Shown: positions 51,119 to 59,522, counted from the stretch's first letter. The stretch is 64,000 nt of DNA from Nocardiopsis sp. TSRI0078 (GCF_001905145.1 NZ_LWLB01000012.1:434001-498000), one strand, 5' to 3'. Numbers and translations: made by a program. Notes: generated by a model not told the origin, from the sequence alone.

Positions 51119-51236
51119 CATTGTCCGTGATGCCGGTGACCGGAGAAGAGGTCGGGGCGCACAGTTCCGTGCGCCCGGTCGTTGTGGGGTTCGTCCTGAG
51201 ACACAGGTCACACGCCCGCGGGGCCGCCACGCGGAC

Positions 51237-51539
51237 TCACGCCGCCGTCGACCGCCTTCCCCGGCTCTTCGGACGGTGCGTGGTCCCCGCGATGACGAGT
51301 GCGGCGAGCGCGGGGACGTAGAACGCCCCGACCGACAGGATGCCGAGGACGGTCGCGGCGGCAAGAAGGGCGGCGCACACCCGGATCGCGGTGCGCCGGT
51401 GCGGCGGCGGGACGACGATCGGAGCCGCGGCGACCAGGGTCATGAGAGCGCCCCACGTGAGCACCTGGGGGATCTGCCCGGTGAGCGCCGTCAGCAGCAG
51501 TGTCGCGGCGACGGCGGCCACCGGAGCCGCGAAGAGCAC
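51237..51539 (-). CDS. Small membrane protein, unknown
   Basis: 100 residues from GTG 51539 (AGAGGA upstream); an upstream in-frame start would add an Arg/Pro-rich leader. Four hydrophobic segments in two hairpins and a basic C-terminus (HRPKSRGRRS). No family recognised. Confidence 0.6.
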   Translation of the reverse strand: MLFAAPVAAVAATLLLTALTGQIPQVLTWGALMTLVAAAPIVVPPPHRRTAIRVCAALLAAATVLGILSVGAFYVPALAALVIAGTTHRPKSRGRRSTAA

Positions 51540-51753
51540 GATGTCCTCTCTCGGGGTCGGGTGGAGACGTACCGGCGCAAACCCTAGTACGGCGGAGCCC
51601 CGAACCCCGGGGATGCGGCGGAACGCTCTCCTCCCGGGGCCGCCACGGGCCGGCCCCGTCCTTCCCATGCGGCACGGGACGTGTCACGTCCTCGGAGCCC
51701 GTCTCGTCCATGGAGCGCACCCGACCGCCGTCCCCACGAAGAAGGGGCCCTCC

Positions 51754-52110
51754 GTGTTCGCCGCCCACACCGTGGTCGTCCTGCTCGCCTCGGCCGTCAG
51801 CGGCCTGGCCGCCACCGCCAACCTCGCCGGCCACCACCATCCCAGGAACGAGGCGGACAGGCTGGGCGTGCCCCGGTCCTGGATACGCCCGCTGGGCGTC
51901 CTGTTGGCGGCGGGATCGCTGGGGCTGCTGGCCGGGTTCACCGTGCCGGTGCTGGGCACGCTCGCCGCCGGCGGCCTCGTGCTGTACTTCCTCGGTGCGC
52001 TCTGGGCCCACCTGCGGGTCCGTGACCACCGGTTGGGCCCCTGGGCCGTGTTCTTCTGCCTGTCGGCGGGCGCCCTGGCCGTGAGCCTGGCCCGCCACGG
52101 CCCCTGGTGA
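51754..52110 (+). CDS. DoxX-like small membrane protein
   Basis: 118 residues from GTG 51754 (AAGGGG upstream). Four helices; LGVPRSWIRPLGVLLAAGSLGLLAGF and VLYFLGALWAHLRVRD follow the DoxX-like family pattern. Members are of poorly known, possibly redox-related, function. Monocistronic. Confidence 0.75.
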   Translation: MFAAHTVVVLLASAVSGLAATANLAGHHHPRNEADRLGVPRSWIRPLGVLLAAGSLGLLAGFTVPVLGTLAAGGLVLYFLGALWAHLRVRDHRLGPWAVFFCLSAGALAVSLARHGPW

Positions 52111-52362
52111 GTCGGCGGCGTGGTCGGTCCCGCCCGGCGACGGCGTCACCGCCCGTACAGGCAAGGACTCCCGTGCGCCCCCGGCCCTGTGGGCGGTGTG
52201 CGACTGCCCGTGTGGAGCGTTCGACGGGCGCGGGAACGAAATAGGCGCAGACGGACCGGACACCGGAGACGGTCACCGGAGGTGGTTCCGGACAGGGAGG
52301 ACCGGGGGCCGGGCACACCGTGGCACGGAAGCACCGTCCCGGGTGAGCGTCCTCGCGGACCT

Positions 52363-53589
52363 TCAGGAACGGTCTAGCCTGGTGGACATGCCCGCGACCG
52401 TGGCAGACCGACTCCCCGACCAGCTCGTTCTCGACGAACGCGCCGAGAGGATCAGGGACTCACACAGGGCGAGAGTGCGCATCCCGTCCACACCGTCGAT
52501 CTCGGGTTCACGTACACCCGCGACGGCGTGCGCGAACTCGTGGACGGCGGACGCGACCCCGCTGCGCGCGACGTCATCCCTGGCGAAGAGCGGCCGGACC
52601 GGTTCGTGCCTGAGCGCGGGGTCGGACGATCCCCTACCGTTTCCCACTTCGCCCGTGTGGGCGGCGAGGGCGGTGAGGGCCTCGTCCGTCGTGGTACGCG
52701 CACCGCCGCGGCCCTGGTGCCAGCCGTCCCACACCTCCCACGCCTGGCTGAGGACGTGGCCGCCGTCCTCCAGGACGATCCTCCTGGACCCGCCCGGCGG
52801 CTCGTGGTCGGAAGACCGCAGGCTCATCTGCGCGACCGCGCCGGACGCGCACGTCAACGTCGCGAACAGTCCGGTGGCCCGTCGCGGGTCCCGTGAGGGC
52901 TCGTGCGCGGAGAAGCGGGGAACGCAGTGGACGGACTCGACCTCCCCCAGGAGGAAGCGGACGAGGTCCATCTCGTGCGCGCCCATCTCGTGGGCGAGGT
53001 AGGACCCGGCGGTGTCGGGGTCGGCGTACCAGTCCGCGGCGTTGTGCCGAGCGTCGTGGAGCGGCGAGCAGACGATGTCGGTGGTCATGGAGACGACGCC
53101 GTCCGACCGGTCCAGCAGGGCACGAAGGGCGCGGTTGGCTCCCACACGCCGGTAGTTCTCCGCCACGGACAGCACCCGGTCGTTCGCCGCGGCCGCACCG
53201 ACCATCGACGCGGCCTGTTCCACGTCGAGTGCCAGGGGTTTCTCCACCAGGACGTGCTTTCCGGCCCGCAACGCCTGGACACAGACGCCGTGGTGTGCCG
53301 ATGTCGGCAGTACGACGTCGACGGAGTCGAGGCCCCCGTCGGCGAACAGGTCCTCGGCCCGCACGGTGACCGAGGGGCGCGGGAGACCGGCCTGGGTGAA
53401 CAGGTCGGCGACCCGGTGCGCTCGCGCGCTGTCCCGGTCACAAAGGTGCGTGACGCGCAGACACGGTTCCAGGCGGCCGGTCGCGATGAACGCCCTGGCG
53501 TGGCGCTCCCCCATGCTGCCGCACCCGATGATCCCGACCGTGCGCTCGGCCTTGGAACCGTGCTGAGTCCCCTGCTCCCGTTGCCCCAC
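52363..53589 (-). CDS. Gfo/Idh/MocA-family oxidoreductase
   Basis: 408 residues from GTG 53589 (AAGGAGG 10 bases upstream). N-terminal Rossmann fold with VGIIGCGSMGERHARAF, then VLVEKPLALDVEQA containing the EKP motif, and a C-terminal alpha/beta domain. Family members oxidise or reduce sugars and inositols with NAD(P). The ~30-residue C-terminal tail (SRTSWSGSRSAT) is unusual. No pathway neighbours. Confidence 0.88.
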   Translation of the reverse strand: MGQREQGTQHGSKAERTVGIIGCGSMGERHARAFIATGRLEPCLRVTHLCDRDSARAHRVADLFTQAGLPRPSVTVRAEDLFADGGLDSVDVVLPTSAHHGVCVQALRAGKHVLVEKPLALDVEQAASMVGAAAANDRVLSVAENYRRVGANRALRALLDRSDGVVSMTTDIVCSPLHDARHNAADWYADPDTAGSYLAHEMGAHEMDLVRFLLGEVESVHCVPRFSAHEPSRDPRRATGLFATLTCASGAVAQMSLRSSDHEPPGGSRRIVLEDGGHVLSQAWEVWDGWHQGRGGARTTTDEALTALAAHTGEVGNGRGSSDPALRHEPVRPLFARDDVARSGVASAVHEFAHAVAGVREPEIDGVDGMRTLALCESLILSARSSRTSWSGSRSATVAGMSTRLDRS

Positions 53590-54006
53590 TGTTCGTCGTC
53601 CTCCTTCGCGACGGGCGAGCCGGTCTCCCGGCTTCCCTACCCAGGCCCCGGCCAGCAATGGAACCGCATCGGGGCACCCGGCCGCTTCCAGTGCTCCCTG
53701 CGACCTGGTCCGTCCGCACTCGCAGATCCGCTCCGGCCGAAAGCCTCTGCCTGGGCCCCAGGCCGATAAGGCTGTGACCGCTTCCTCGCAGGTGAGGGCG
53801 CGGTGAGGAGCGCAGCCATCGCCTCGCCGCCGAACGGAACACGGGTAGTCGGTGCCTTCCCCGGATCAGGGTCGGACCGAAGGGTTAGGCTGATCGCACC
53901 TCAGGTCCATAGACCCCCGCGAAACACCACACGTATGATCGAAAAGAGCCGTTGACGTGCAAGAAGACCGCGTTCTCGGCCCACACGAGGGCAGGGAGGG
54001 AGTGGC
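53590..54006. promoter_or_regulatory. Divergent spacer with candidate promoter for the toxin-antitoxin operon
   Basis: About 415 bases. TATGAT at 53934-53939 is a good -10 for the antitoxin gene, though its -35 is poor. GGGAGGG precedes the ATG at 54007. No gene seen. Confidence 0.45.
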
Positions 54007-54468
54007 ATGGCCAACGTGACCGACGTCGCCCGGTACATCCTCGACCGCCTGGGCACCATGAGCGCGATGAAGCTCCAGAAGCTGTGCTACTACTCCTACG
54101 GCTACCACCTGGCCTGGGAGGAGCGCCCGCTGTTCCCCGAGCACTTCGAGGCCTGGGCCAACGGCCCGGTCGCCCCTGCCTTGTACGCGTGTCACCGCGG
54201 CCTGTTCTCCGTGGCACCGAAAGACATCAAGGGCAACCCCGAGGCCCTGGACCCGGGTGAGCGGGAGTCCGTCGACCTGGTCCTGGGCTCACTCCAGGGC
54301 TTCAGCGCGCACCAACTGTCGGCGATGACCCACCGTGAGCCGCCCTGGCTGCGCGCACGCCAGCGGGCTGGTGCCGAGGGGCTCGAACGGAGCATCGAAC
54401 CTCTGGCGGAGGACGACCTGCACGAGTACTTCGACGCGCTCACGGCGGCCGACAGTGCCCAAGGGTAG
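54007..54468 (+). CDS. Panacea-domain (DUF4065) antitoxin
   Basis: 153 residues. MKLQKLCYYSYGYHLAWEERPLFPEHFEAWANGPVAPALY is the Panacea/SocA antitoxin signature. Panacea proteins neutralise many unrelated toxins encoded next to them. The downstream gene overlaps by 14 bases, the usual antitoxin-first order. Likely autoregulated. Confidence 0.9.
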   Translation: MANVTDVARYILDRLGTMSAMKLQKLCYYSYGYHLAWEERPLFPEHFEAWANGPVAPALYACHRGLFSVAPKDIKGNPEALDPGERESVDLVLGSLQGFSAHQLSAMTHREPPWLRARQRAGAEGLERSIEPLAEDDLHEYFDALTAADSAQG

Positions 54469-54919
54469 GGGCGGGAAGAAGAAGGCTCCCGCGCCTACCC
54501 CGCCTCCGGGCAAGAGCCCGCCCAACCCCCACCGGCTCCCCCAGGCCGACAGCTCCCATGAGCGCATGTGCTGGCGTTTCGAACACGTCGACCACGAGGG
54601 GCCGTGGGGGTTCTCGGAGGTCGCGGGTGAGGACCTCTGCGACCTGCTGAGGAAACTGCGGGACTTCGAGCGGATGAGCGTCCGCGAACTCTTCCACCAG
54701 AGCGGCGGCCTCGCGAAGAGCTACGACCTGGAGGGGCTGCCGAACAAGCAGGCCAAGGAACGCCTGGAGCACCTGCGGCTGGCGGACCAGACCCAGATCT
54801 CCCGGCTGAGGATGAACGGGCCCGGCAGGCTGTACGGCTTCGTCGACGGCAACATCTTCCACGTCGTGTTCTGGGACCCCGAACACGCCATCTGGCCGAG
54901 CACGAAGAAGCACACCTGA
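54455..54919 (+). CDS. Probable Panacea-partner toxin
   Basis: 154 residues from GTG 54455. A basic Pro-rich start (about 1-35) precedes a domain MCWRFEHVDHEGPWGFSEV ... LRDFERMSVRELF ... GPGRLYGFVDGNIFHVVFWDPEHAIWP. The last part matches, from memory, a family ending HGRVHGFFIDEVFYVVWLDPDH, found beside Panacea antitoxins. The position and the overlap make the pair convincing; the molecular target is unknown. Confidence 0.75.
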   Translation: MPKGRGGKKKAPAPTPPPGKSPPNPHRLPQADSSHERMCWRFEHVDHEGPWGFSEVAGEDLCDLLRKLRDFERMSVRELFHQSGGLAKSYDLEGLPNKQAKERLEHLRLADQTQISRLRMNGPGRLYGFVDGNIFHVVFWDPEHAIWPSTKKHT

Positions 54920-54934
54920 ACGGAGCGAACGCCC

Positions 54935-55090
54935 TTGGCCCCGGTGCGACCAGCGGAAGGGCCTCGGGGCCGAGCCCCGGAGCCGGAGGCGGTGTGCCCG
55001 GAAGAGCTGGAGGACACCGCTGACAGCGCTGTGATCGACGCTCGTGCCGACGAGGAGACGATCCCCTTCCGGTCCGAGGACTACGTGTGA
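54935..55090 (+). CDS. Possible small acidic protein downstream of the toxin gene
   Basis: A 51-residue frame from TTG 54935 (GGAG 8 bases upstream) with high GC3 and an acidic product (PEELEDTADSAVIDARADEE, ending IPFRSEDYV). It fills the gap exactly between the toxin stop and the lactonase end. It may be a third toxin-antitoxin component or a chance frame. Confidence 0.35.
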   Translation: MAPVRPAEGPRGRAPEPEAVCPEELEDTADSAVIDARADEETIPFRSEDYV

Positions 55091-55094
55091 GCCG

Positions 55095-56180
55095 TCAGGC
55101 AGTCGCGGCCCCGGCGCGGCGGATGCGGGTGATCGGGACCGGGAGCACGCACACGGGGACGGGCAGGCGCAGCCGGTGGCCGGTGTCGGCGGGGACGCCC
55201 GTGTCGGGGTCGATGAGCAGGGAGGCCAGCGAGTCCCCGTTCTGGGCGGCCACGACCAGGTGGTCGGGCTCCTCGCGGTGGCCGCGCACCACGGTGAAGT
55301 TGCGCGGCCACGGCCCTCCGGCCGGGGCGCTGGCCACGTGCTCCAGGCGCGCGCCGCCGCCGCGGACGGCGAAGGTGGAGACCGTGTCGGCTCCCCGGTT
55401 GGACACGTACACGTGGTCGCCGTTCGTGAGGATCTCGGCGGGGAAGTTGTCGCCCGCGGCCTCCTCGCCGGTGGCGTGGACGGAGCCGAGGTGCTCACCG
55501 GTGCCGGTGCCCGGGTCCCAGCGCACGACGTGCACCCGCGAGTCCAGCTCGCCTGCGACGTAGAGGTACTCCCCCGACACCGCCGCGTGGCGGGGACCGG
55601 TGCCCGGGGGCAGCGCGACCGTGCCGACCTGCTCGCCGTCGCGGACGACGCGCAGCTCGTCGGTGCCCAGGTCGGCCACGAGCACGTGACGGTCGTCGGG
55701 GGCGGCGGCACTGTGCGCGTGCGGCCCCTCCTGGCGGTCGGTGACCGGCCCGCTCCCGGTGTTGGCCAGCTCCACCGCTCCGGCCGTGAACGCGCCGCCC
55801 CTCTCCAGTCCGTACACGGTCGCCACGCCGTTGGCGTAGTTGGTGACCACCAGCTCGGAGCCCGTCGCGAGCACGTGGCAGGGCGATCCGCCGCCGGTGG
55901 GGGCCTGCGCCAGCTCGGTGAGCCGGGCGCCCCCGTCGATCCGGAAGGCGGTGACGGTGCCCTCGGCTCGCTCGTTGACGGCGTAGACCGTGGCCGGGTC
56001 CTCGTGGAAGGCCAGGAAGGAGGGACCCGGGGTGCGAGCGGCCACGCCGCCGTCGGCCATCTCCCCCGTCATGGGGTCGAACCAGACGCGGTGGATACCG
56101 GCGCCCTCCCCCGGCGGGTCGGAGTCGGGAGTGTAGGTGCCCACCAGCAGGAGCCGCTTTCCGTCCACCGCTTCGCCCAC
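55095..56180 (-). CDS. Lactonase-family beta-propeller (6-phosphogluconolactonase-like)
   Basis: 361 residues from GTG 56180. Repeated propeller blades: FLAFHEDPATVYAVNE, GSPCHVLATGSELVVTNYANG, GPHAHSAAAPDDRHVLVADLGTDEL, GTGPRHAAVSGEYLYVAGELDS, FPAEILTNGDHVYVSNRGADTV, GPWPRNFTVVRG. These are the signatures of the 7-bladed cytosolic lactonase family, some of which hydrolyse 6-phosphogluconolactone. The dre-like operator upstream suggests control by DasR (GlcN-6-P responsive). Confidence 0.85.
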   Translation of the reverse strand: MGEAVDGKRLLLVGTYTPDSDPPGEGAGIHRVWFDPMTGEMADGGVAARTPGPSFLAFHEDPATVYAVNERAEGTVTAFRIDGGARLTELAQAPTGGGSPCHVLATGSELVVTNYANGVATVYGLERGGAFTAGAVELANTGSGPVTDRQEGPHAHSAAAPDDRHVLVADLGTDELRVVRDGEQVGTVALPPGTGPRHAAVSGEYLYVAGELDSRVHVVRWDPGTGTGEHLGSVHATGEEAAGDNFPAEILTNGDHVYVSNRGADTVSTFAVRGGGARLEHVASAPAGGPWPRNFTVVRGHREEPDHLVVAAQNGDSLASLLIDPDTGVPADTGHRLRLPVPVCVLPVPITRIRRAGAATA

Positions 56181-56220
56181 CAGGAGCCTCGTTTCCCTCG
56201 CGCCTGCATCTCGTACCGTC

Positions 56221-56236
56221 AGTGGTCTAAACCACA
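56221..56236. promoter_or_regulatory. DasR-type (dre-like) operator upstream of the lactonase gene
   Basis: AGTGGTCTAAACCACA differs from the dre consensus core TGGTCTAGACCA at a single base, keeping the inverted GTGGT...ACCAC arms. It lies 41-56 bases upstream of the start codon, over the expected promoter. Confidence 0.7.
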
Positions 56237-56314
56237 GAGCGCATGCTACAGGCGGAGCAACCCCTCAACCGTCGCAGGGCTCCTACTTGTGGCCGGTCGC
56301 CCACACCTTGCTGC

Positions 56315-56390
56315 TCACCGTTTCCCGCCCGCCGCCTCGACGGCCTTCATGACACGCCGGTCCGAGACCGGGTAGGCCGTGCGCAGCTCC
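56315..56390 (-). pseudogene. Remnant copy of the hrpA 3' end
   Basis: On the minus strand, ELRTAYPVSDRRVMKAVEAAGGKR followed by a stop repeats the final residues of the intact HrpA (ELRTAYPVSDKRIMKAIEAAKAAGRK). 31 bases (56360-56390) are identical to 59492-59522, in the same orientation 3132 bases away. It has 9 bases fewer near the end. It has no upstream helicase sequence, so it is only the 3' tip. Confidence 0.9.
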
Positions 56391-56498
56391 AGCCCGGACA
56401 CGGCCGCGCCACCCGACCGGTTCCCACCCACTGTCACCAACCGTTGCCCGGAATGTTCAACGCGGTTGGTGGTGGGGAGGCCGGGTAGTGGCGCTCGC

Positions 56499-57152
56499 AT
56501 GCTGCTAGTGAGGCCGCCGGGCGTTTACCGGGCACAGGAGGACACCTCGTTGCTCCGTGCCGTACTGCGTCAGCGCGGCCAGGTCGCCGGCCGCTCAGTC
56601 CTCGACGTCGGTTCGGGCACCGGGGCGCTGGGCATCGAGGCCTTCCGCGCCGGCGCGGCCAGCCTCACCGCGATCGACCTGTCGCGACGCTCAGTACTGG
56701 CGAGCTGGCTCAACAGCCGGTTGCACGGGGTCCCGGCGACGGTCCGGCGCGGTGACCTGTTCGCTCCCGTGGCCCCGCACCGCTTCGACCTCGTGCTCGC
56801 CAACCCGCCCTACATGCCCGCTCCCGGTCTGCTGCCGCCCCGCCACCGGATGGCGAGGTGCTGGGACGCGGGAACGGACGGGCGGCTCCTGCTGGACCGC
56901 ATCTGCGCAGGGGTCTCCTCGGTGCTCAACGAAGACGGCGCGCTGCTGCTCGTGCAGTCCGAGCTCGCCGACGAGCAGATCACGTTGGACCAGCTCAAGG
57001 AGACCGGCCTGGCTCCTGAGGTCCTCGCACGAGCCCGCGTTCCGTTCGGGCCGGTCCTGCGGGCGCGCGCTCCGGCACTGCGCGCCCGCGGGCTGCTCGG
57101 CCCCGACCAGGTGGAGGAGGAACTCGTGGTCATCGAGGCGCACCATGGCTGA
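56499..57152 (+). CDS. HemK/PrmC-like SAM methyltransferase
   Basis: 217 residues from ATG 56499; the frame is open further upstream over the hrpA remnant without coding sense. VLDVGSGTGALGIEAFRAG (SAM loop), AIDLSRRS, and DLVLANPPYMPAP (NPPY, typical of enzymes that methylate a planar nitrogen such as glutamine amide or adenine). It is smaller than PrmC and lacks its N-terminal helical domain, so resembles HemK2/Mtq2. First gene of a four-gene overlapping unit. Confidence 0.87.
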   Translation: MLLVRPPGVYRAQEDTSLLRAVLRQRGQVAGRSVLDVGSGTGALGIEAFRAGAASLTAIDLSRRSVLASWLNSRLHGVPATVRRGDLFAPVAPHRFDLVLANPPYMPAPGLLPPRHRMARCWDAGTDGRLLLDRICAGVSSVLNEDGALLLVQSELADEQITLDQLKETGLAPEVLARARVPFGPVLRARAPALRARGLLGPDQVEEELVVIEAHHG

Positions 57153-57360
57153 GGCCCGTCGCCGGGTCCTCGTCACCGACGAGGGCCCGATCCTCGTCTA
57201 CGGCCCGATCGACGTGGAGATGCCCGACGGAACGCGCGTGCACAGCGACCGGGCGGTCACCGCGCTGTGTGCGTGCGGCCGCAGCCGGCGCCGCCCGTTC
57301 TGCGATACCAGCCACCGCCGCCGCGTACGCGGCGGGGAGGAGAAGGAGCACGACCCATGA
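57145..57360 (+). CDS. CDGSH-type iron-sulfur protein
   Basis: 71 residues starting inside the methyltransferase stop (ATGGCTGA). CACGRSRRRPFCDTSH fits CxCx2(S/T)x3PxCDx(S/T)H, giving three Cys and one His for a [2Fe-2S] cluster; the usual DGSH is DTSH. It is probably the redox partner of the next enzyme. ATGA overlap with the next gene. Confidence 0.9.
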   Translation: MAEARRRVLVTDEGPILVYGPIDVEMPDGTRVHSDRAVTALCACGRSRRRPFCDTSHRRRVRGGEEKEHDP

Positions 57361-58358
57361 CCGCGACGATGCCGAGAACACCGACGCTTCCCGCCCCTCG
57401 CGGCCCGGTCTCCGAGGCGGTTCTGTCCGCACTGCGCGGAAACCGGCCCGTGCCTCCCGCCGTGGACGGGTCCCCGCCCTACGGCGAGGACCTCCAACTG
57501 GCGCTCTACTGCTGCTACGAACTCCACTACCGCGGTTTCCGGGGAGTCGACGCCGACCGCGAATGGGACCCGGTCCTGCTGACGATCCGCGCCGAGTTGG
57601 AACGGGCCTTCCTCGGCGCGCTCAGAGACGACGTGCCCGCTGGCGCGGACGTCGAGAGCGAGCTCGGGGAACTCCTCATCGAACACGTCGACGCGTTCGG
57701 CGTCTCCCATCACCTACGCCGCCACGGGGAACTGTGGCAGCTGCGCGAGTACGTCGCTCACCGCTCGCTCTACCACCTGAAGGAGGCCGACCCGCAGACC
57801 TTCGTCATCCCCCGCCTGGACGGTCCGTCCAAGGCCGCCCTCGTGACGGTGCAGCACGACGAGTACGGCGCGGGAGACCCCGAGCGGGCGCACTCCAAGC
57901 TCTTCGCCGACATGATGACCGAGCTCGGCCTCTCCGCGGACTATGGCGCCTATCTCGACTCCGCCCCCGCCGAAATGCTGGCCGAGGTCAACTTCATGTC
58001 GCTGTGCGGGCTGCACCGCGGGTTGCGCGCGGCGCTGATCGGGCAGTTCGCCACCGTCGAGCTCACCTCCTCCCCCGGCGCGGACCGGCTGGTCAAAGCC
58101 ATGCGGAGGCTGGGGTGCGGTCCGGCCGCCGTTCGGTTCTATGCCGAGCACGTCGAGGCCGACGCGGTGCACGAGCAGCTCGTCCGGCGCGAGGTGATCG
58201 CACCGCTGCTGAACGCCGAACCCGAACTGGCCTCCGACGTCGTGTTCGGGATCCGCGGCAGCACGTTCCTGGCCGAACGAATGGAGGATCACCTGTTGCG
58301 CCATTGGAACCGCGGCGAGTCGAGCTTTCGCGACGGGGTGGACGGGAGGAGACCATGA
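57357..58358 (+). CDS. Haem-oxygenase-like diiron/iron redox enzyme
   Basis: 333 residues. All-alpha, with candidate iron ligands in the pattern of the HDO family: E55-L-H57 (CYELHYRGF), H167-D-E-Y (QHDEYGAG), and E264-H265-x3-D269-x2-H272 (YAEHVEADAVHE). HDO enzymes use O2 at a labile diiron site for oxidative cleavage, N-oxygenation or desaturation of amino acids and fatty acids. ATGA overlap both sides. Substrate unknown; the next gene suggests an amino-acid betaine or related compound. Confidence 0.85.
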   Translation: MTATMPRTPTLPAPRGPVSEAVLSALRGNRPVPPAVDGSPPYGEDLQLALYCCYELHYRGFRGVDADREWDPVLLTIRAELERAFLGALRDDVPAGADVESELGELLIEHVDAFGVSHHLRRHGELWQLREYVAHRSLYHLKEADPQTFVIPRLDGPSKAALVTVQHDEYGAGDPERAHSKLFADMMTELGLSADYGAYLDSAPAEMLAEVNFMSLCGLHRGLRAALIGQFATVELTSSPGADRLVKAMRRLGCGPAAVRFYAEHVEADAVHEQLVRREVIAPLLNAEPELASDVVFGIRGSTFLAERMEDHLLRHWNRGESSFRDGVDGRRP

Positions 58359-59356
58359 GACCACCTGGACCAGCGGCGCGGGCCGGCGTCCTGCCGGTCG
58401 CCGGCAGGGGCGACGCGGTGCCGGAGGACACGGTCGTGCGCGACTGCCTCCAGCAGACGCCGCCCCGGCTGCCGCCCTGGCTCGGCTACGACGCGGTCGG
58501 TTCCGAACTGTTCGAGCAGATCACCGAGCTGCCCACGTACTACCTGACCCGCGTGGAACGCGCCCTGCTGGAGCACCACTCCCCGGAGATAGCCGAGCTG
58601 CTCGCCTGCGGGCGGATCGCGGAACTGGGTAGCGGGAGTGCGAAGAAGACACGGCTGCTGTTGGAAAGCTGCGTGCGCCTGCGTGAGACCACCTACCTTC
58701 CGATCGACGTCGACCAGAGCATGCTGCGGTCCAGCGGCGCCGCGTTGTGCTCGGAACTGGACCGTCTGGAGGTCACGGGCCTGTGGGGACGCTACGAAGC
58801 CGGTCTCGACTGGCTGAGCACCCACCCCGGTGAGCCGCTCGCGGTCGTCTTCCTCGGTAGCAGCTTCGGCAACGCCACGCGCGAGGAACGTGACAGCCTG
58901 CTCGGCGAGATCGCCCGCAGCCTGGACCCGGGCGAGAGCTTCCTGGTCTCCGCAGATCTGGACAAGAGCCGTGAGGTCCTGGAGACCTGTTACAACGACC
59001 CCGCCGGGCACTCGGCTTTCGCCGGCTTTCGGCTCAACTACCTCACCCAGCTCAACCGCCGCTACGGCGCCGGCTTCGTGCTCGACGACTTCGTCCCGGA
59101 GGCCTGTTACAACGCGGACACCTCCACCGTGGAGGGACGTCTTCGCGCCCAAGCCGACCGGACGGTGCCCGTACCGGGACTCGGACTCACACTGCGCATA
59201 CCGCGCGGGCAGTTCCTCAACGTCGGCTACTCGGTGAAGTTCGACGGCCGGCAGCTGGCCCGCGAAGTAGGGGCGCACGGCTTCCACCTGCGGGCCCAGT
59301 GGCGGGACCCTGAGGCGCAGTACGGGCTCTTCCTCTTCCGCCGCCACGAGACCTGA
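58355..59356 (+). CDS. EgtD-like amino-acid N-alpha-methyltransferase, altered substrate pocket
   Basis: 333 residues, GGGAGGAG before the overlapping ATG. It follows EgtD throughout: GYDAVGSELFEQITELPTYY, AELGSGSAKKTRLLL, PIDVDQSML, FLGSSFGN (Asn173 at the Asn166 position), DLDKSREVLE, YSVKF (Ser293 at the Ser284 position). Two specificity positions of Mycobacterium EgtD differ: Met252 is Gly261 (VEGRL for IEMRL) and Glu282 is Gly291 (NVGYS for RTEIS). EgtB, EgtC and EgtE are absent. It probably trimethylates an amino acid other than histidine. Confidence 0.85.
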   Translation: MRPPGPAARAGVLPVAGRGDAVPEDTVVRDCLQQTPPRLPPWLGYDAVGSELFEQITELPTYYLTRVERALLEHHSPEIAELLACGRIAELGSGSAKKTRLLLESCVRLRETTYLPIDVDQSMLRSSGAALCSELDRLEVTGLWGRYEAGLDWLSTHPGEPLAVVFLGSSFGNATREERDSLLGEIARSLDPGESFLVSADLDKSREVLETCYNDPAGHSAFAGFRLNYLTQLNRRYGAGFVLDDFVPEACYNADTSTVEGRLRAQADRTVPVPGLGLTLRIPRGQFLNVGYSVKFDGRQLAREVGAHGFHLRAQWRDPEAQYGLFLFRRHET

Positions 59357-59440
59357 TCTGAACGGACACCGCCGACCGCTCCCCCGAGCGCCTTCGTCAA
59401 GCGTCGACCGCACCGGACCCGCGGACAGGTCCCCGGGGAC

Positions 59441-59522
59441 CTACTTCCGGCCCGCCGCCTTGGCTGCCTCGATCGCCTTCATGATGCGCTTGTCCGAGAC
59501 CGGGTAGGCCGTGCGCAGCTCC
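59441..59522 (-). repeat. Direct repeat copy within the hrpA 3' end
   Basis: The end of the intact hrpA matches the remnant at 56315-56390 in the same orientation: 31 identical bases (59492-59522), the shared GCCTTCATGA block and most of the final codons, apart from a 9-base length difference. The two copies bracket the four-gene unit. Confidence 0.88.
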
